A stretch of 64,000 nucleotides of DNA from Tillandsia leiboldiana (GCA_029204045.2 CM055077.1:382765-446764); one strand, 5' to 3'. Shown: positions 1-12,071, counted from the first letter of the stretch. Numbers and translations are program-made. Notes: generated by a model not told the origin, from the letters alone.

Positions 1-1263
1 TCGTTTAGATTATTGTCAGCAAAAATGTCAAAGTGGTAGGCTTTTTATGAGATTTTGCACTGAGAAAAAGAGATTTTTCAATAATTTCTAGAAGACAAAG
101 TTGGGAAAGATAAGTCATGACCCCACTTTAGACCATCATTCAAAAAAACATGCTTGGAGGAACCTTAATTAAAAATTAATAAATTAAATCAGGAGGCTTT
201 TCAAAATACATAGCATACTATTCTAATTTAATTACTAATTATCTAGATCGGTTAGTTTAGTTGTAGTTTAATTCTGGCATGAAAAGTCAGTAAAAAATTT
301 GATCAGTTTTCGATAAATTTTAATCTATCAATCGAAACAAATCAATTGATCTTTACGAATGGATTGATTTGCATTCTATAATATATAAGACACGCGGCAA
401 TGGCAAAATGTTTGTTAAAAAAAAAAATAAAAGAAAAAAAAAAACTCGCACCAACTACTGTACGAGTCCAGTACGAATCTACAGTGTAACGCGCATCAAC
501 AGGTGACCAACATGTGCGGTGGCCCAAAATGTGAAGTGAAACGCGCACGAATCGAACTTGCGAGGCTGACCTGTGGGGCCCCCCCAACAAAAGTGATATA
601 TAACGGCCACACAGGGCCGGGGCCCATTTGCCAAGTAGGAGCCCACGTTCGGTCCGCAGCGCCGATCGGCTCGGTGTAGACTAGACGCTGGGAGAGAGAG
701 AGAGAGAGGACGCGGCTCGTTAGTCGTTCGCAACGTCATACTACTGATGCTCGTACCCGGTCTACCACGTCATTTTCGAACCGCCTCGGAAAGCGACTGA
801 TTCCGCTCGATGATCCACGGGGTCTGTGAACCGGGTCTAAGGATAACTGATGGTCGGTGTGTTGTGGTGTGGTTCGAGGTGGAGCGAGGTGTTGACACGC
901 GTATTTAAATGCAAAGCCTCAGCCGACTTCGTTCCCCACAAACGCACACCACCTCTGCCTCGTTTCTACGAATTTTACGCACGCCTCCGCCTTGTTTCTA
1001 CGAATTTTACGCCGAGTAAGAAGAAGAAGAAGAAGAAGAAGGAGGAGGAGGCGAAAATAAACCCCCCTTTGCGGAAAAAGAAAAAGAGATCCTTTTTTAA
1101 GGAATGAATGACTCTAATCCTCCGATGCCATTTCATTGCCGCTTTTAGTTGTATACCTTAGTCCAGCCAGATACAGCAAAATCGTCGTAATTAGTAGGCT
1201 GTTCTAGGGTTCAATTGTGAGTGGTTGGTTGAGGGGAGGGAGAGGAATAGGGGGGCTAGTTTG
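1..1263 (+). promoter_or_regulatory. Upstream region and leader of the bHLH gene
   Basis: No convincing gene lies here. Positions 1-660 are AT-rich and featureless. A GA microsatellite occupies 691-709. A TATA-like TATTTAAA at 902-909 lies ~350 bp before the start codon and is a possible core promoter. A GAA/GAG tract (1018-1050) and an A-rich stretch follow in what would be the 5' leader. An ACGT-core CCACGTCA lies near 765. The promoter role is inferred from position only. Confidence 0.35.
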
Positions 1264-3099
1264 ATGGTGATGGGGAGGCTCTGGTCGGAGGAGGAGCGGG
1301 CCATGGCGGCGGCCGTGTTGGGGCTCCGGGCGTTCGAGTACCTCTCGGCGTGCCGCGTGTCCCCGGAGGGTGTGGTGGCGGGGGACGTGGACGCCGAGAT
1401 CCAGACGAAGCTGCAGGAGGTGGTGGAGGGCCCGTTGGGCCGCCCCTGGACGTACGCCATCTTCTGGCAGGCCACGCGGGCCAGGACCGGGGAGGCCCTC
1501 CTCGTCTGGGGCGACGGCCACTGCCGCGACGCCGAGCCCCGCCTCCGCCGACGCCGCCGCCGCCGCCGCATCATCGTACCCCGCGCCGGCGAGGTGGAAA
1601 AGGAGGAGGAGGAGGAGGAGGAGGAGGAGGAGGAGGAGCTGCAGGAGGCCGCGCGGCAGCAGATGATCAAGCGCGTGCTCCAGAAGCTGGACGCGCTGTA
1701 CGGGTGCGGCGACGAGAACGCGGCGCTCCACCTCGACCGGGTGACCGACGCCGAGGCCTACTTCCTGATCTCCATGTACTTCTCCTTTCCCCTCGGGGAG
1801 GGGGGACCCGGGAGGGCGCTCGCGTCGGGGAAGCCCTTCTGGGTCTCAGACGCGGCGTCGGCCTCCTCCTCCTCGGAGTTCTGCGTCAGGGCGTTCCTCG
1901 CGAGGTCCGCGGGGTTCCGCACTGTCGCGTTCGTGCCCCTCGACGGCGGGGTCGTCGAATTGGGTTCGCTCGATCGCGTGCCCGAGGGCTTGGAAGCAAT
2001 GAAGATGATCCGATCCTTGTTCTCCCGCGGCGAAAATCGCTGCTCCAAGGAGTACCCCAGAATCTTCGGAATGGACTTCACCAGCATCGGCCGCTCGCCC
2101 CAGATCTCGGCATCTGGGGCCGAAGAGAGGCCAGCGCATGCCAAGGTTAACGCCAAGGTTAACGGGTTGAACGGGATGAATTGGAACTGGATGGACAATA
2201 GCAAGTTCCTCGATGGCGTGCTAGGAGGAGGAGGAGGATTAGGAGGAGGGATCGGCGCCGACCGATTGGGCTCAACGCCGTTACCATCGCTGCAGAGACC
2301 GATTCCTCGCCTCCCCGATCTGTTCACGGAGGAGCACCCTCGCATCAACAGCCAATCCCTGCATCAACAGCCAAAGCCGCCGCAGCCGCCGCCGCCGCCG
2401 CTTAGGACGATAGATTTCAGGAGCAATGGTGGGGGGGTGACTTCTGCTGCGTCCGCAGTGGCCGTCGCCGCCCAATCGGGCGGCGCATTAGAGTCCGACC
2501 TTCCGGACGTCGAATCGTCGACCAAAGATGATCGGACGGCGGCTGCAGCTGCTGCGGCGTCGGCGGCGGCGGCGGCGGCGGCGGCGGCGGAGGAGCGTAG
2601 GCCGAGGAAGAGAGGGCGGAAGCCGGCCAATGGGCGGGAAGAGCCGCTTAACCACGTGGAAGCGGAGCGGCAGCGGAGGGAGAAGCTCAACCAGCGGTTC
2701 TACGCCCTCCGTGCCGTGGTCCCCAACATTTCCAAGATGGACAAGGCCTCCCTGCTCGGCGATGCCATCGCCTACATCCAAGACCTCCAGAAGCGGATCA
2801 AAGAGTTCGACTCCGAACGAGCCCGCTGGACCACCTGCCTCGAACCACCCTCCGTCGAAATCCAAGCATTGCACGACGAGGTGATTGTTCGCGTTACCAG
2901 TCCTTTGGATGCCCATCCTCTGTCCAGAGTTATCCAGGCTTTCAACGACTCCAACGTTAGCGTCGTCGATTCAAATGTTTTGGCCACCAATGGCTCCGTG
3001 CTGCATACGTTCGTCGTCAAGTCCCCGCCAGATTCCGAGCAACTCACGCGTGATAAGATCGTCGCCGCCATTTCGTGCGAGATGAGCACGTCGCAGTGA
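1264..3099 (+). CDS. bHLH13: bHLH13/JAM-type MYC-related transcriptional regulator
   Basis: Single-exon gene, 611 aa from the ATG at 1264 (1270 is an alternative). The open frame extends upstream only through a TTG, so the ATG was chosen. The N-terminal bHLH-MYC_N domain has WTYAIFWQ (residues 62-69), a VWGDG motif and a GEGGPGRALASGKPFWVSD block (about 177-195); in this family the region binds JAZ proteins. The basic region and helix-loop-helix span about 458-510. H464, E468 and R472 form the H-E-R signature for G-box (CACGTG) contact. A C-terminal ACT-like dimerisation domain covers about 533-605. Length and N-terminal motifs fit Arabidopsis bHLH13 (JAM2), a nuclear repressor competing with MYC2 in jasmonate signalling, rather than MYC2. 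The clade assignment is from recalled family features. Odd points are a run of about 14 Glu after residue 112, an Arg run before it, and a long Ala run before the basic region, all encoded by GC-rich triplet repeats. Confidence 0.9.
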   Translation: MVMGRLWSEEERAMAAAVLGLRAFEYLSACRVSPEGVVAGDVDAEIQTKLQEVVEGPLGRPWTYAIFWQATRARTGEALLVWGDGHCRDAEPRLRRRRRRRRIIVPRAGEVEKEEEEEEEEEEEELQEAARQQMIKRVLQKLDALYGCGDENAALHLDRVTDAEAYFLISMYFSFPLGEGGPGRALASGKPFWVSDAASASSSSEFCVRAFLARSAGFRTVAFVPLDGGVVELGSLDRVPEGLEAMKMIRSLFSRGENRCSKEYPRIFGMDFTSIGRSPQISASGAEERPAHAKVNAKVNGLNGMNWNWMDNSKFLDGVLGGGGGLGGGIGADRLGSTPLPSLQRPIPRLPDLFTEEHPRINSQSLHQQPKPPQPPPPPLRTIDFRSNGGGVTSAASAVAVAAQSGGALESDLPDVESSTKDDRTAAAAAAASAAAAAAAAAEERRPRKRGRKPANGREEPLNHVEAERQRREKLNQRFYALRAVVPNISKMDKASLLGDAIAYIQDLQKRIKEFDSERARWTTCLEPPSVEIQALHDEVIVRVTSPLDAHPLSRVIQAFNDSNVSVVDSNVLATNGSVLHTFVVKSPPDSEQLTRDKIVAAISCEMSTSQ

Positions 3100-3121
3100 T
3101 CTATCTATCTATCTATCTATA
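3100..3121 (+). repeat. (TATC)n tetranucleotide repeat at the start of the bHLH 3' UTR
   Basis: About five tandem TATC units directly follow the TGA stop codon of the bHLH gene. Confidence 0.85.
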
Positions 3122-4344
3122 CTCAGCCACTGAATTGTGCTGTTTTCACTACAGAGGAGCAAAGGCTCGGACCTGATTCAGAATTTTTTTTTTTTTTTTT
3201 TCAGGTTCGTAACTAGCTAGCGATAAGTTTTACTAGTATTCCTGACGAAAACTGCATTAGTCTTTTCTTTTTTCTTTTTTTTTTGAATGTAAATAATGCA
3301 GTGTAAGCAGGCAATTACATTAGCGTTAGTTAGTTCATCTCCTTTTTTTTTTTTTTTTTCTTCTGGTTTCTCTCTTTAATTAATAACAAGTTTATGGAAA
3401 CTGCACTCTTTTTTCTTTCTTTTAAATCCTGATCCCCAACAAGACAAGCTTGTCTAACGGGATCTTTATCTCGGTGTAATAACATTATTGCCTTTTCTGA
3501 TATTCAATATGGTAGAGGTGATCAATGAAAAATCAATTTTCATGATTTTTGTTTTCTTTTTTGCCGTCGAGCCCTCTTATGATGAGCTTTTATTTTATGT
3601 TCATGATAATATCGTATGAAAGAAATTTTATGACTTCTCAAATTGAATGTATTGCTAGATCGACTGCCGAGGTGGTGGTGGTGATAGCTTGTATGCATAT
3701 TAATTTGCATATATATGAATTGCAGGGAGAGTATGTATAGCTTTTAGTGTTTGAGATCTTGCTTGTAGCTGTTATGAGTTTATTTTCTTGTAGCTTTTTT
3801 TTCTCAACTGATAAAGCAGTAGTAGTGAAACTGTGAAAGAAGGTGCACATGGATGATGTACTTTTTGTTATGTCGAAATTTTGTTTCGCAAATTTATAGC
3901 TTCTGCAGCTAAATTCAGAGTAAAAAATATAGGCATCGAATAGTTACTTTTTTTTGAGAAAAGGCATCGAATAGTTACTGTCGGAAGCAACTACTGCTAA
4001 GTAAGTTTTGTGTTGCGTCCCAGATTGTTCAACCTCATTTTTGAGGGACTAAGTTGCCCAAAGCATTACTGCTCTGTTCTTCAATATTTCGGTCGCCCTT
4101 TGTTCAGCTCATTGAACTACTGCAACAAGGAATACTAAGATCTTCATAGGAGAAAGATACTACACGAAATGGTGACGAGATCCTTTTGTCAGAAAATTGC
4201 TTAATTAGTAGCAGCCACCCTACGTGAAAAGAAAAATTACTGCTGGTATTGCTGGGGAAAAGGATTTTCAAATTATCCATTTCAGAATGCATTATTTATT
4301 GTCACTTAGGGGCATCACACACATCTCCAGATAATTTGGTACGG
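3122..4344. other. Non-coding 3' flank of the bHLH gene
   Basis: AT-rich sequence with T tracts near 3185-3202, 3270-3285 and 3342-3359. It presumably contains the 3' UTR and polyadenylation site. No ORF has recognisable homology. It holds the T-tract micro-insertion listed at 3931-3979. Confidence 0.5.
3931..3979 (-). repeat. T7GAGAAA micro-insertion with 18-bp target-site duplication
   Basis: AGGCATCGAATAGTTACT at 3931-3948 is repeated perfectly at 3962-3979. The 13 bases between (3949-3961) are seven T followed by GAGAAA. On the minus strand this reads TTTCTC followed by an A tail. That is the layout expected for an extremely 5'-truncated poly(A) retroposon. Two similar insertions occur in an intron near 56 kb. 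Confidence 0.6.
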
Positions 4345-4742
4345 TGAGAATCTTTTTGGTATTGAAATTATTCGGGAATAAAAAATATTTTTTTTATTTC
4401 TCTAAACACATCAGAACTTACGATAATATTTTGTTCCAATACAACTAGAATAAATAAAAATTACTGTTCTCACTCTTACCTACCACCCTCTTGCTTTTTC
4501 CTTAAATATCCTCCCACGTCTCCCGAGATATGATCTTTCATCTTATTATTATATAATAAAATTTGAGGGCAAAAATGTCATTTAAAATAACTAATATTCT
4601 TTATTCTTCTTATTCCTCATTATCATACCAAACACAAAATTTTTTATCCTTAAAATTATTCCAAATATTTTTTTACACTCGATACTTTATACTTATCTCT
4701 GAAATAGTTAGTTCTATCTTATTCCGTTACCAAACGGCCTGA
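4345..4742 (-). mobile_element. MITE-like element, copy A
   Basis: About 400 bp. Its reverse complement aligns along its whole length with 23708-24088. Shared landmarks are TTTGGTAACGGAATAAG at one end, TTTTGTGTTTGGTATGATAAT, GACGTGGGAGGATATTTAAGG, and AATACCAAAAAG at the other end. The ends carry short inverted TTTGGTA motifs. No coding capacity is seen. Superfamily and exact ends are uncertain. Confidence 0.6.
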
Positions 4743-5092
4743 GGTAAAATTTTCTTTCCTTCATTTATTATGGGGTCCTTTTTTCCTTCAAACCTGTTGA
4801 TTAAACCATAATAATTCTTATAAATGAATAAAATAATATAAAATATTTCCATCCTACAATTTAGAAAGTTTTATTTGGATTTTTTATATTAAATATTATA
4901 ATTCTATTTACTAAAATAATTAGAATAGAGGCAATATGTTATCCAAATAAAATAATTTTTTGTTTTCTTTTGCGCATGTTATGATATTTTAGTTAATGAA
5001 TCTGAAATAGTTTTGCGCCTCTTAATGGTTGAGGAAAAAAAAAAACCTTGGCCTACTATATACTTAATGAATCGATCTCCTGCATAATATTT
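4743..5092. other. AT-rich spacer ending in the copia target site
   Basis: No gene seen. The last five bases (5088-5092, TATTT) are the left target-site duplication of the outer copia element and recur at 22838-22842. Confidence 0.6.
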
Positions 5093-5496
5093 TGTTAGAT
5101 GTGACTCGAAATCAGAATCGCTTCGATTTTGGGTTTCTGGTTCGCCGATTATTTCGCGGTGCGATAACAAATTTGGTAAAAATTTTTAGAAAGAAAAATG
5201 GATGTCTGTGGTGGAAGCGGACGGATCCAATCCGTCAAGAAAAAACCCCGCTAAGAAAAAACCCTAATTTTTTCTTTTGTTTGCCCAAGAGAGATCGAGT
5301 GATTGTACGATTGAAAAACTCTTGTATTCCCTCTTGTTCAACACAGTGAAAACTCTCCTCTTTCGCCCGTGATTTTTTCCCTGCAAAGAGTTTTTCACGT
5401 AAATCTGTGTGTTATTTTTCTGTCATGCATTTTGGATTTACTTCTTTGTCGTGATCGCCAATTGATCCTGTTGGGTTTGTGCGCTCGTTGCTTACA
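5093..5496 (+). repeat. 5' LTR of the outer copia element
   Basis: 404 bp beginning TGTTAGATGTGACTCG and ending GCTTACA. It matches the 3' LTR at 22509-22837 except for scattered substitutions and about 75 bp absent from the 3' copy near its end. Confidence 0.88.
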
Positions 5497-5499
5497 AAC

Positions 5500-5511
5500 T
5501 GGTATCAGAGC
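5500..5511 (+). other. Primer binding site (initiator tRNA-Met) of the outer copia
   Basis: TGGTATCAGAGC, the usual plant copia complement of the 3' end of initiator methionine tRNA, starts three bases after the LTR end. Confidence 0.85.
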
Positions 5512-5542
5512 CCTGTTCATCGATTAGGGTTTCATCTCATCA

Positions 5543-7866
5543 ATGGCGTCCATGAAGTATGATCTCCCTTTGCTCGATCATAGCACAAGATTTACGTTAT
5601 GGCAAGTGAAGATGCGCGCAATTCTGGCTCAGATGGATCTAGAAGATGCGCTGCTCGGGATGGAAAAGATGCCTACATCCCTTAGTCTGGCAGAAAAGGA
5701 GAAGATGAATCGAAAGGCTCTTACGCAGATCCAACTGCATCTTTCGAACGAGATCTTACAGCATGTCATTAAGGAGAAATCTGCTGCGAGCTTGTGGCTG
5801 AAATTGGAGTCATTGTGTATGACGAAAAGTCTTACCAACAAACTCCATCTGAAGCAGAAGTTATACTCGCATCGTCTGATTCAAGGTAAGAGTATAAAAT
5901 CTCATCTCGATGACTTTAAAGAAATCGTTACGGATTTGGAAATGCTGGAAGTAAAATATGATTATGAAGATCTAGCATTATTACTGTTATGTTCTCTACC
6001 ATCTTCCTATACAAATTTTAGAGATACAATGCTTTATGGACGTGATACCATATCTTTGGAAGACGTCTCAACTGTCCTACTCTCGAAAGAGAGGATCGAT
6101 AAGGAGATGAGTGGTACCACTGAAAGTCAGGCAGAAGGTCTGTTCACAAGAGGAAGATCCAAGCAGAGAAGTTTCGAATACAGTAAAGGAAAGACTAGGT
6201 CGAAATCCAAGCACAGAAACTTGATCTGCAATTACTGTAAGAAGAAGGGCCACATTAAAGCGGATTGTTTCAAGTTGAAAAGAAAGGAACCGACCGAAGG
6301 AAGAGGTGATCAAAGGGGAAGAGAAGGTTCAAAATCTGTTGAAGCTAGTGTAGCAGAAGATTATAGCAGCGAGGGGAATGTGCTGCTGGTCTGCGATGAT
6401 CAATCCAGAGCCAGCTCAGAGTGGATTCTTGATTCAGCATGCTCGTTCCATATGTGTCCCAACAGGGACTGGTTCTCCACTTTTGAAGCTGTGAATGGTG
6501 GGGTTGTTTTGATGGGCAACGATGCATCCTGCAAAGTTGTCGGACGAGGAACGGTGAATATCAAGATGTTTGATGGCATTGTAAGAACGCTTACTGATGT
6601 CAGGTACGTTCCACAATTGAAGAGAAATTTAATTTCTTTGAGTACCCTCAACTCTAAAGGATATAAATACACTGGTGGAGATGGAGTTCTAAAGGTTTCG
6701 AAAGGAGCCATTATTGTGATGAAAGGACGAAGGCAGGAAGGAAAACTTTATGTGTTGCAAGGTTCAACTGTGACAGGTGGAGCTGCAGTATCCTCTTCAT
6801 CTATGTCAGATTCAGATGTCACAAAGTTGTGGCATATGAGGCTGGGACATATGAGTGAAAAAGGATTGACATTGCTGAGTAAGAGAGGACTTCTTTGTGG
6901 CCAAAGTACAGGAAGTCTGGACTTCTGCAAACACTGCGTATTTGGGAAGCAGAAAAGGGTTAGCTTCAGCAAAGCAGTCCACAGAACAAAAGGAACACTT
7001 GACTACATCCATTCAGATCTTTGGGGGCCAGCACCGGTTCCTTCTAAAGGTGGTGCAAAGTACATGCTGACCTTCATCGATGATTATTCAAGGAAGGTTT
7101 GAGCATTCTTTCTGTTGCACAAGAATGATGTATTCAAGACCTTCAAGCAGTGGAAGACCTTGATTGAGAAGCAGACAGGAAAGCAAATTAAGCGCCTTCG
7201 CACAGACAATGGACTCGAATTCTGTTCAGGAGAGTTCAATGAGTTCTGCAAAAATGAAGGAATCGAGAGACATCGTACAGTTCCCTACACGCCGCAGCAA
7301 AACGGCGTAGCAGAACGTATGAACAGAACACTCATCGAGAAGACAAGATGTTTGCTTTCGAATGCAGGATTTGGTCAAGAATTTTGGGCAGAGGCAGCTT
7401 CTACGGCTTGCTACTTGGTGAATAGGTCTCCGTCGACTTCCATTGATCTCAAAACTCCAGAAGAGGTATGGTCTGGTCACCCTCCAAATTATTCTGATTT
7501 GAGAATATTCGGTTGTCCAGTTTATGCACATGTGAGTCAAGGAAAGCCAAAACCTAGGTCGAAAGAATGCAAATTCTTGGGCTATGCTTCTGGTACAAAG
7601 GGTTTTAGGTTGTGGTGTCTTAAGGATAAGAAAATTATAATCAGTAGATATGTTAAGTTTAACGAGAATGATATGCTTCGCCGAAAGGAGGAGTCGCATG
7701 TTCCTTGTGATACAGGTACAGATACAGGTGCAGATGCAACAAAGAAATTTGTCGAGTTGGAGTATCAAACAAACTCTAAAGTTCAGATCACTCCGGAATC
7801 AGGTATCACTTCAGGCGATTCTGTTCCTGCGGAGCCTCAGGCACCACCACAGACAGACACACACTC
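5543..7866 (+). pseudogene. copia gag-protease-integrase, 5' half of a split polyprotein
   Basis: The frame opens at ATG 5543. It encodes a UBN2-type Gag region and a CCHC zinc knuckle (C229, C232, H237, C242; CNYCKKKGHIKADC). An aspartic protease active site follows, D297-S298-A299 in WILDSACSFHMCP. Next come the GAG-pre-integrase block (LWHMRLGHMSEKG) and the integrase core. A TGA at 7100-7102 interrupts the frame just after the first catalytic region (DDYSRKV); relatives usually have Trp here, so TGG to TGA is likely. The same frame then continues through RLRTDNGLEF and TPQQNGVAERMNRT to the insertion point at 7866. The second half of the polyprotein resumes at 20772. It cannot make a full polyprotein. 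Confidence 0.9.
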
Positions 7867-10546
7867 TGTCACGCCCCGAGTCCGCCAATTTGTACGGTTC
7901 GGGCACGCCAACAGACCCGCCAATCGGGTATGACCTTTCACTACCCGAAAGGAACGGTAATATCCATAATCATACAACAAGTATATGCGGAAGCTCAATA
8001 TCAGAGTACTAAAAATCACTATAAATTTGAACTTTTATTTTATAAACAAACAGTTTAAGCGATAATGAAAGCATACAAGAGTGAACCATAACTTAAATTT
8101 ATTACACTTTACATTTCTGAAATTGCTAATAAAATTATTACAATTCCTTTACATAAATTCCTCACCATACAAAGTTCACTCAAGAAATATATAAAAAGGG
8201 ATACCTCTGCTAGACCCTCTAGGTCGCTATGCTGCTGGGCCCTTGCCCCTGTCGTATACCTCGCCGTCTGCCTCTGAACCGTCGCGATCGCTGCATCCAT
8301 ACCTGAACCTGTGGGGGGTGCACCCAAGGGGTGTGAGAACTCCTGACAGAGTTCCCAGTGGGTTCAACCACCGAGAAAAAGTGTCCTACACCACTTGGTC
8401 CAATGGAAACAATAATAATAGTGCTAGGAAACTAAAATCCTCGATATCAAATGCAGCTATGCAAAACAATATATCACTGTCTGTATATAATCATCGACCC
8501 AGCACTACTCTGTCTAGTCATACTAGGCTACTAAGCACCAACTCGGCCACTATGCCGCTGTACACAGGGTTAAGCTAACCCGGCCACCTTGGCCACTCTA
8601 ATTTCTCTTTATTCTTTAAATTCTGGTGCTTTAGTTCAAGTTAACCCTCAGAAATTCTTATCCAACGGGCCCGAGCCCGGTAGTCCTGCTACCATCAGAT
8701 AAGATTTCCAAGGTTGCCGGTAACACCCGCAAGTGTTACCCCGTCCTACGGAAGAAACGTCCCGAACGGGTCTCTACCCGGGAGAGGGGCACTGCCAACT
8801 GCTCCAACCTGGGCCGCGTTTCACTCCGTAGGTCCGCCCGTTTTATCTTTATCTTTTCTTTTGCCTTTAGCTCTTTGCTTTGCCTTTACTTGGGAAGCTG
8901 AGTCTTGCTCACACACTTCCCCCGGGAGTGACATATGCTCAACCCTCCCGTTGGCAACTTAGCTTTAATTCTTTAATTCACTTGGGAGTGACATATGCTC
9001 AACCCTCCCAAGGGCCATTTAGGCTTTTCTTTCACAGGGTCCGAGGGTTCCAAGAGACGAATGCCTACAACCCCAATCAAACAAGAACAGGTTGTAGCAT
9101 CGCCTCCCGTAATGCTCAGCCCAATACGTTTTATCTTATCCTTTTTACCTTTCATTAATCATTATTTTTCTTTAACCATTCTCTTTACACTTTATGTTCA
9201 GATGAGTTTAAGGCACCTTGGCACTCATCCACCCGGAAGTGACATATGCTCAACCCTCCCGTTAGCATTTATGCCTCAATGCTTCTCTTTTATTTTTCTC
9301 TTTTATTTCAAGCACTTTGCTTGTTTTGATCATTAATCACTTTTAGCTCTCTCTCGAGCTTTATTTTTTTTTATCCTAAGTTCTTTACTCTAGGATAATT
9401 TGGGTGTCTATAACACCAATTTAAGTTTGAACAACTTATTCGTTTACATTCCACTTATTTTGCCACTCGGCAATATCTTAAGTTTCCTGACCACTTTACA
9501 CTTTTCTTACTGGTTCTCAATTCACAACCCTAAGCTTCAATTACCCTTAAGGCTGCACTATATCACTGCACTATGTCACTAGGACACCAGTTACTTTCAA
9601 TCTTATCTAACTCAAGAGTTTATTAACCCTATTTCCATTTTCTCTTTCTTTCATGTCTCCACATTTGGTCATTTTCCATTTCCTTTATTTAACTCAGATT
9701 GAAGTTAAACTAATTAATCCCCTTACCCAGACGTCCTGTGACTTTCTGGGGTTACAATATTTAATTCTTTAACTTGGGGATCAAATCCCCATATTTCCTG
9801 ATTCCTCACTGAATCCTGGAGTTTTACTAACTCTATTTTTCCTGTTCCATGTTTAACCTAGGGTTGCACTAACTCTATTTCATCACTAGAGTTTAACCCT
9901 ACTAGTTCATCTTAGGTTCCTTTACCTAAGTTCCATATCTTGTTTAACCTAGAGTTCTCTGACTCTATGTTTAACACTCTATTGTCAACCTTAGGTTATT
10001 TTTCCTAAAATAATGCCACTCGTCGATCTAGGTATATCTCCTAGGTCATCATGCCACTCGTTAAACCTTAATCTAGATTTTCTCCTAGTCTTACTACCAA
10101 CATGTCCTGTTTTCTTATGTCACATGATTCCTAGGGTTATACCCTAACATGCTCACAATCATAATAGCTAATCCTTTTTCATGCATGCAGTTATTTTCAT
10201 TTCATTCATCAAGTAGTAATTACATCTACGCATGCATATTCATCATATATCTTTGGCAACCAACAGCTGCACTTTTTCCTCTGTGTTCATTTACACATGC
10301 ACATTTATTCCTCTAACTCTGGCAACCAACAGTTGCACTTTTCCATTTGAAACCATCTACACAGGCAATCATAATCATAATTACCTAACGCCTCTAACAG
10401 GCTACTATCATGCTTCGAATCGAAAAGCAAGGGAGCAAGGGGAGAGGTCACCCAATTTCGGCAGAATTCCCCACCTTGTAGTGTACCCAATTGCTTGTAG
10501 ACACTTGCAATTGGTCTTAGCGCGATTCCACTTGTCTCCTCGAGCT

Positions 10547-11424
10547 TGCACGCAAAACGATGCACGTCCACCAAACCTGCACGCAAAACGGTGCACGTCA
10601 GTAAAACCCACACGCAAAACGGTACGCGCCACTTCAGTCGGCACGCAAAACGATGTGCGTCAACTCAACCTGCACGCAAAATGGTGCACGTACCTCGGGT
10701 TTGCACGCAAAACAGAGCATGCTTCTCTTAAGGTTGCACGCAAAATGGTGTACGTCTTTTCAACCCTGCACGAAAAACGATGCATAATATTAGGGTCGGC
10801 ACGCAAAACAGTGCGCGACAACACGATCGGCACGCAAAACGGTGCACGTACCTCAAATCTGCACGCAAAACGGTGCACGTCTCACTGTAGGGTTGCACGC
10901 AAAACGGTGCACATTTTTCTATCCCTGCACGAAAAATGATGTATAATATTAAAAACTGCACGCAAAATGGTGTGCGATAAAATGATCTGCACGCAAAACG
11001 GTGCACGCTTAACTGTAAAGTTGCACGCAAAACGATGCACATTTTCTATCCCTGTACGAAAAATAATATATAATATTAGAGACTGCACGCAAAACGGTGT
11101 GCGTTGAAACGATCTGCACGCAAAACGGTGAACGCTTAACTGTAAAGTTGCACGCAAAACGGTGCACATTTTTTCTATCCCTGCACGAAAAACGATGTAT
11201 AATATTAGAGACTGCGCGCAAAACGGTGCACGATAACACAAGTTGCACGCGAAACGGAGCACATACCTCGGTTTGGCACCCAAAACGGTGCACTTTTCTT
11301 TTTCAACGTTGCACGCAAAACGGTGCACGTTTTCCGAGTTTGCGCCCAAAACTGTGCATTTTTGTCGAACCTGCACACAAAACGGTGCATTTTTTTACAA
11401 CTTGCACGCAAAACGAGACGCGCT
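10547..11424 (+). repeat. Degenerate ~31-bp tandem array, about 28 units
   Basis: The core TGCACGCAAAACGGTGCACG recurs roughly every 29-34 bp, followed by a variable 10-14 bp tail. Tails recur in order in the middle of the array (CTATCCC, then TATAATATTAGAGAC, then GTGTGCG, then CTTAACTGTAAAGT). This indicates a higher-order repeat of about five units (~155 bp). The core contains the palindrome GTGCAC. Confidence 0.9.
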
Positions 11425-12071
11425 AAAAATACCCGCGACAGTCCGTGCAGCAACGGTACAGTAGAACTCGGTCCCTAACATGCAAAACGGCACGGGGTCC
11501 AATTTAAAATTCAAAAGAAAACCTCAAAACTGTGTCAAAAATACCGCAAAAATAACACGCGGGACTTACCTCGACAATACCGCGCCGCCCATCTGGCTTT
11601 TTGAAACCTCTTGCGCATTCCACGAGATCCACGGCGCGCCGCAGCACTCCTCTAAACCTCATGCCTCTCTCTCTCTCACTCTCTCTCTCTCTCTACTGCT
11701 CGGGTGAAGAAGAAAGGAGAGGAAGAGCAGGTGTGCTCGGTGGAGAAGGAAAAATAAAGAGAAGAACCCCCCCAATGGGGAACCGCCACATGGCGAGGAA
11801 ATTCGAAATTCGAATTTCCCCCCAAGCCGCGCCTCCTGCGCCACGCGCCCACGCGGGCCTGCTGCGCGCCTTGCGCAGCACGCATGCGTGCCTCGATCCG
11901 CGCGCCGACGCCTTGGAAAATCCGTTTTTATCTTGTTTTCTATCCATTTTTCGTCCGTTTCCGTCCAAATTTGACGGGCGACTTCGGTTCAGCTTAATTT
12001 ATCACAAAAAATTTTAAATTTTCAGTTTGGGCCATTTCTGGGCCACCAAAAGCATCGCTGTATCTAGAATC

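Noticed and set aside
1191..2916. Long ORFs antisense to or overlapping the bHLH gene
   Set aside because: They are shadows of a GC-rich, triplet-repeat-rich gene and show no domain.
5500..5511. tRNA gene hint at TGGTATCAGAGC
   Set aside because: Only the 12-base primer binding complement is present, with no tRNA cloverleaf.
10232..10939. Long ORF with repeated HAKRCT-type peptides
   Set aside because: It is the translation of the ~31-bp tandem array; several frames and both strands are open for the same reason.
10547..11424. CRISPR-like regular repeats
   Set aside because: Repeats are degenerate, tails are not unique spacers but recur in order, and the array is inside a plant LTR.
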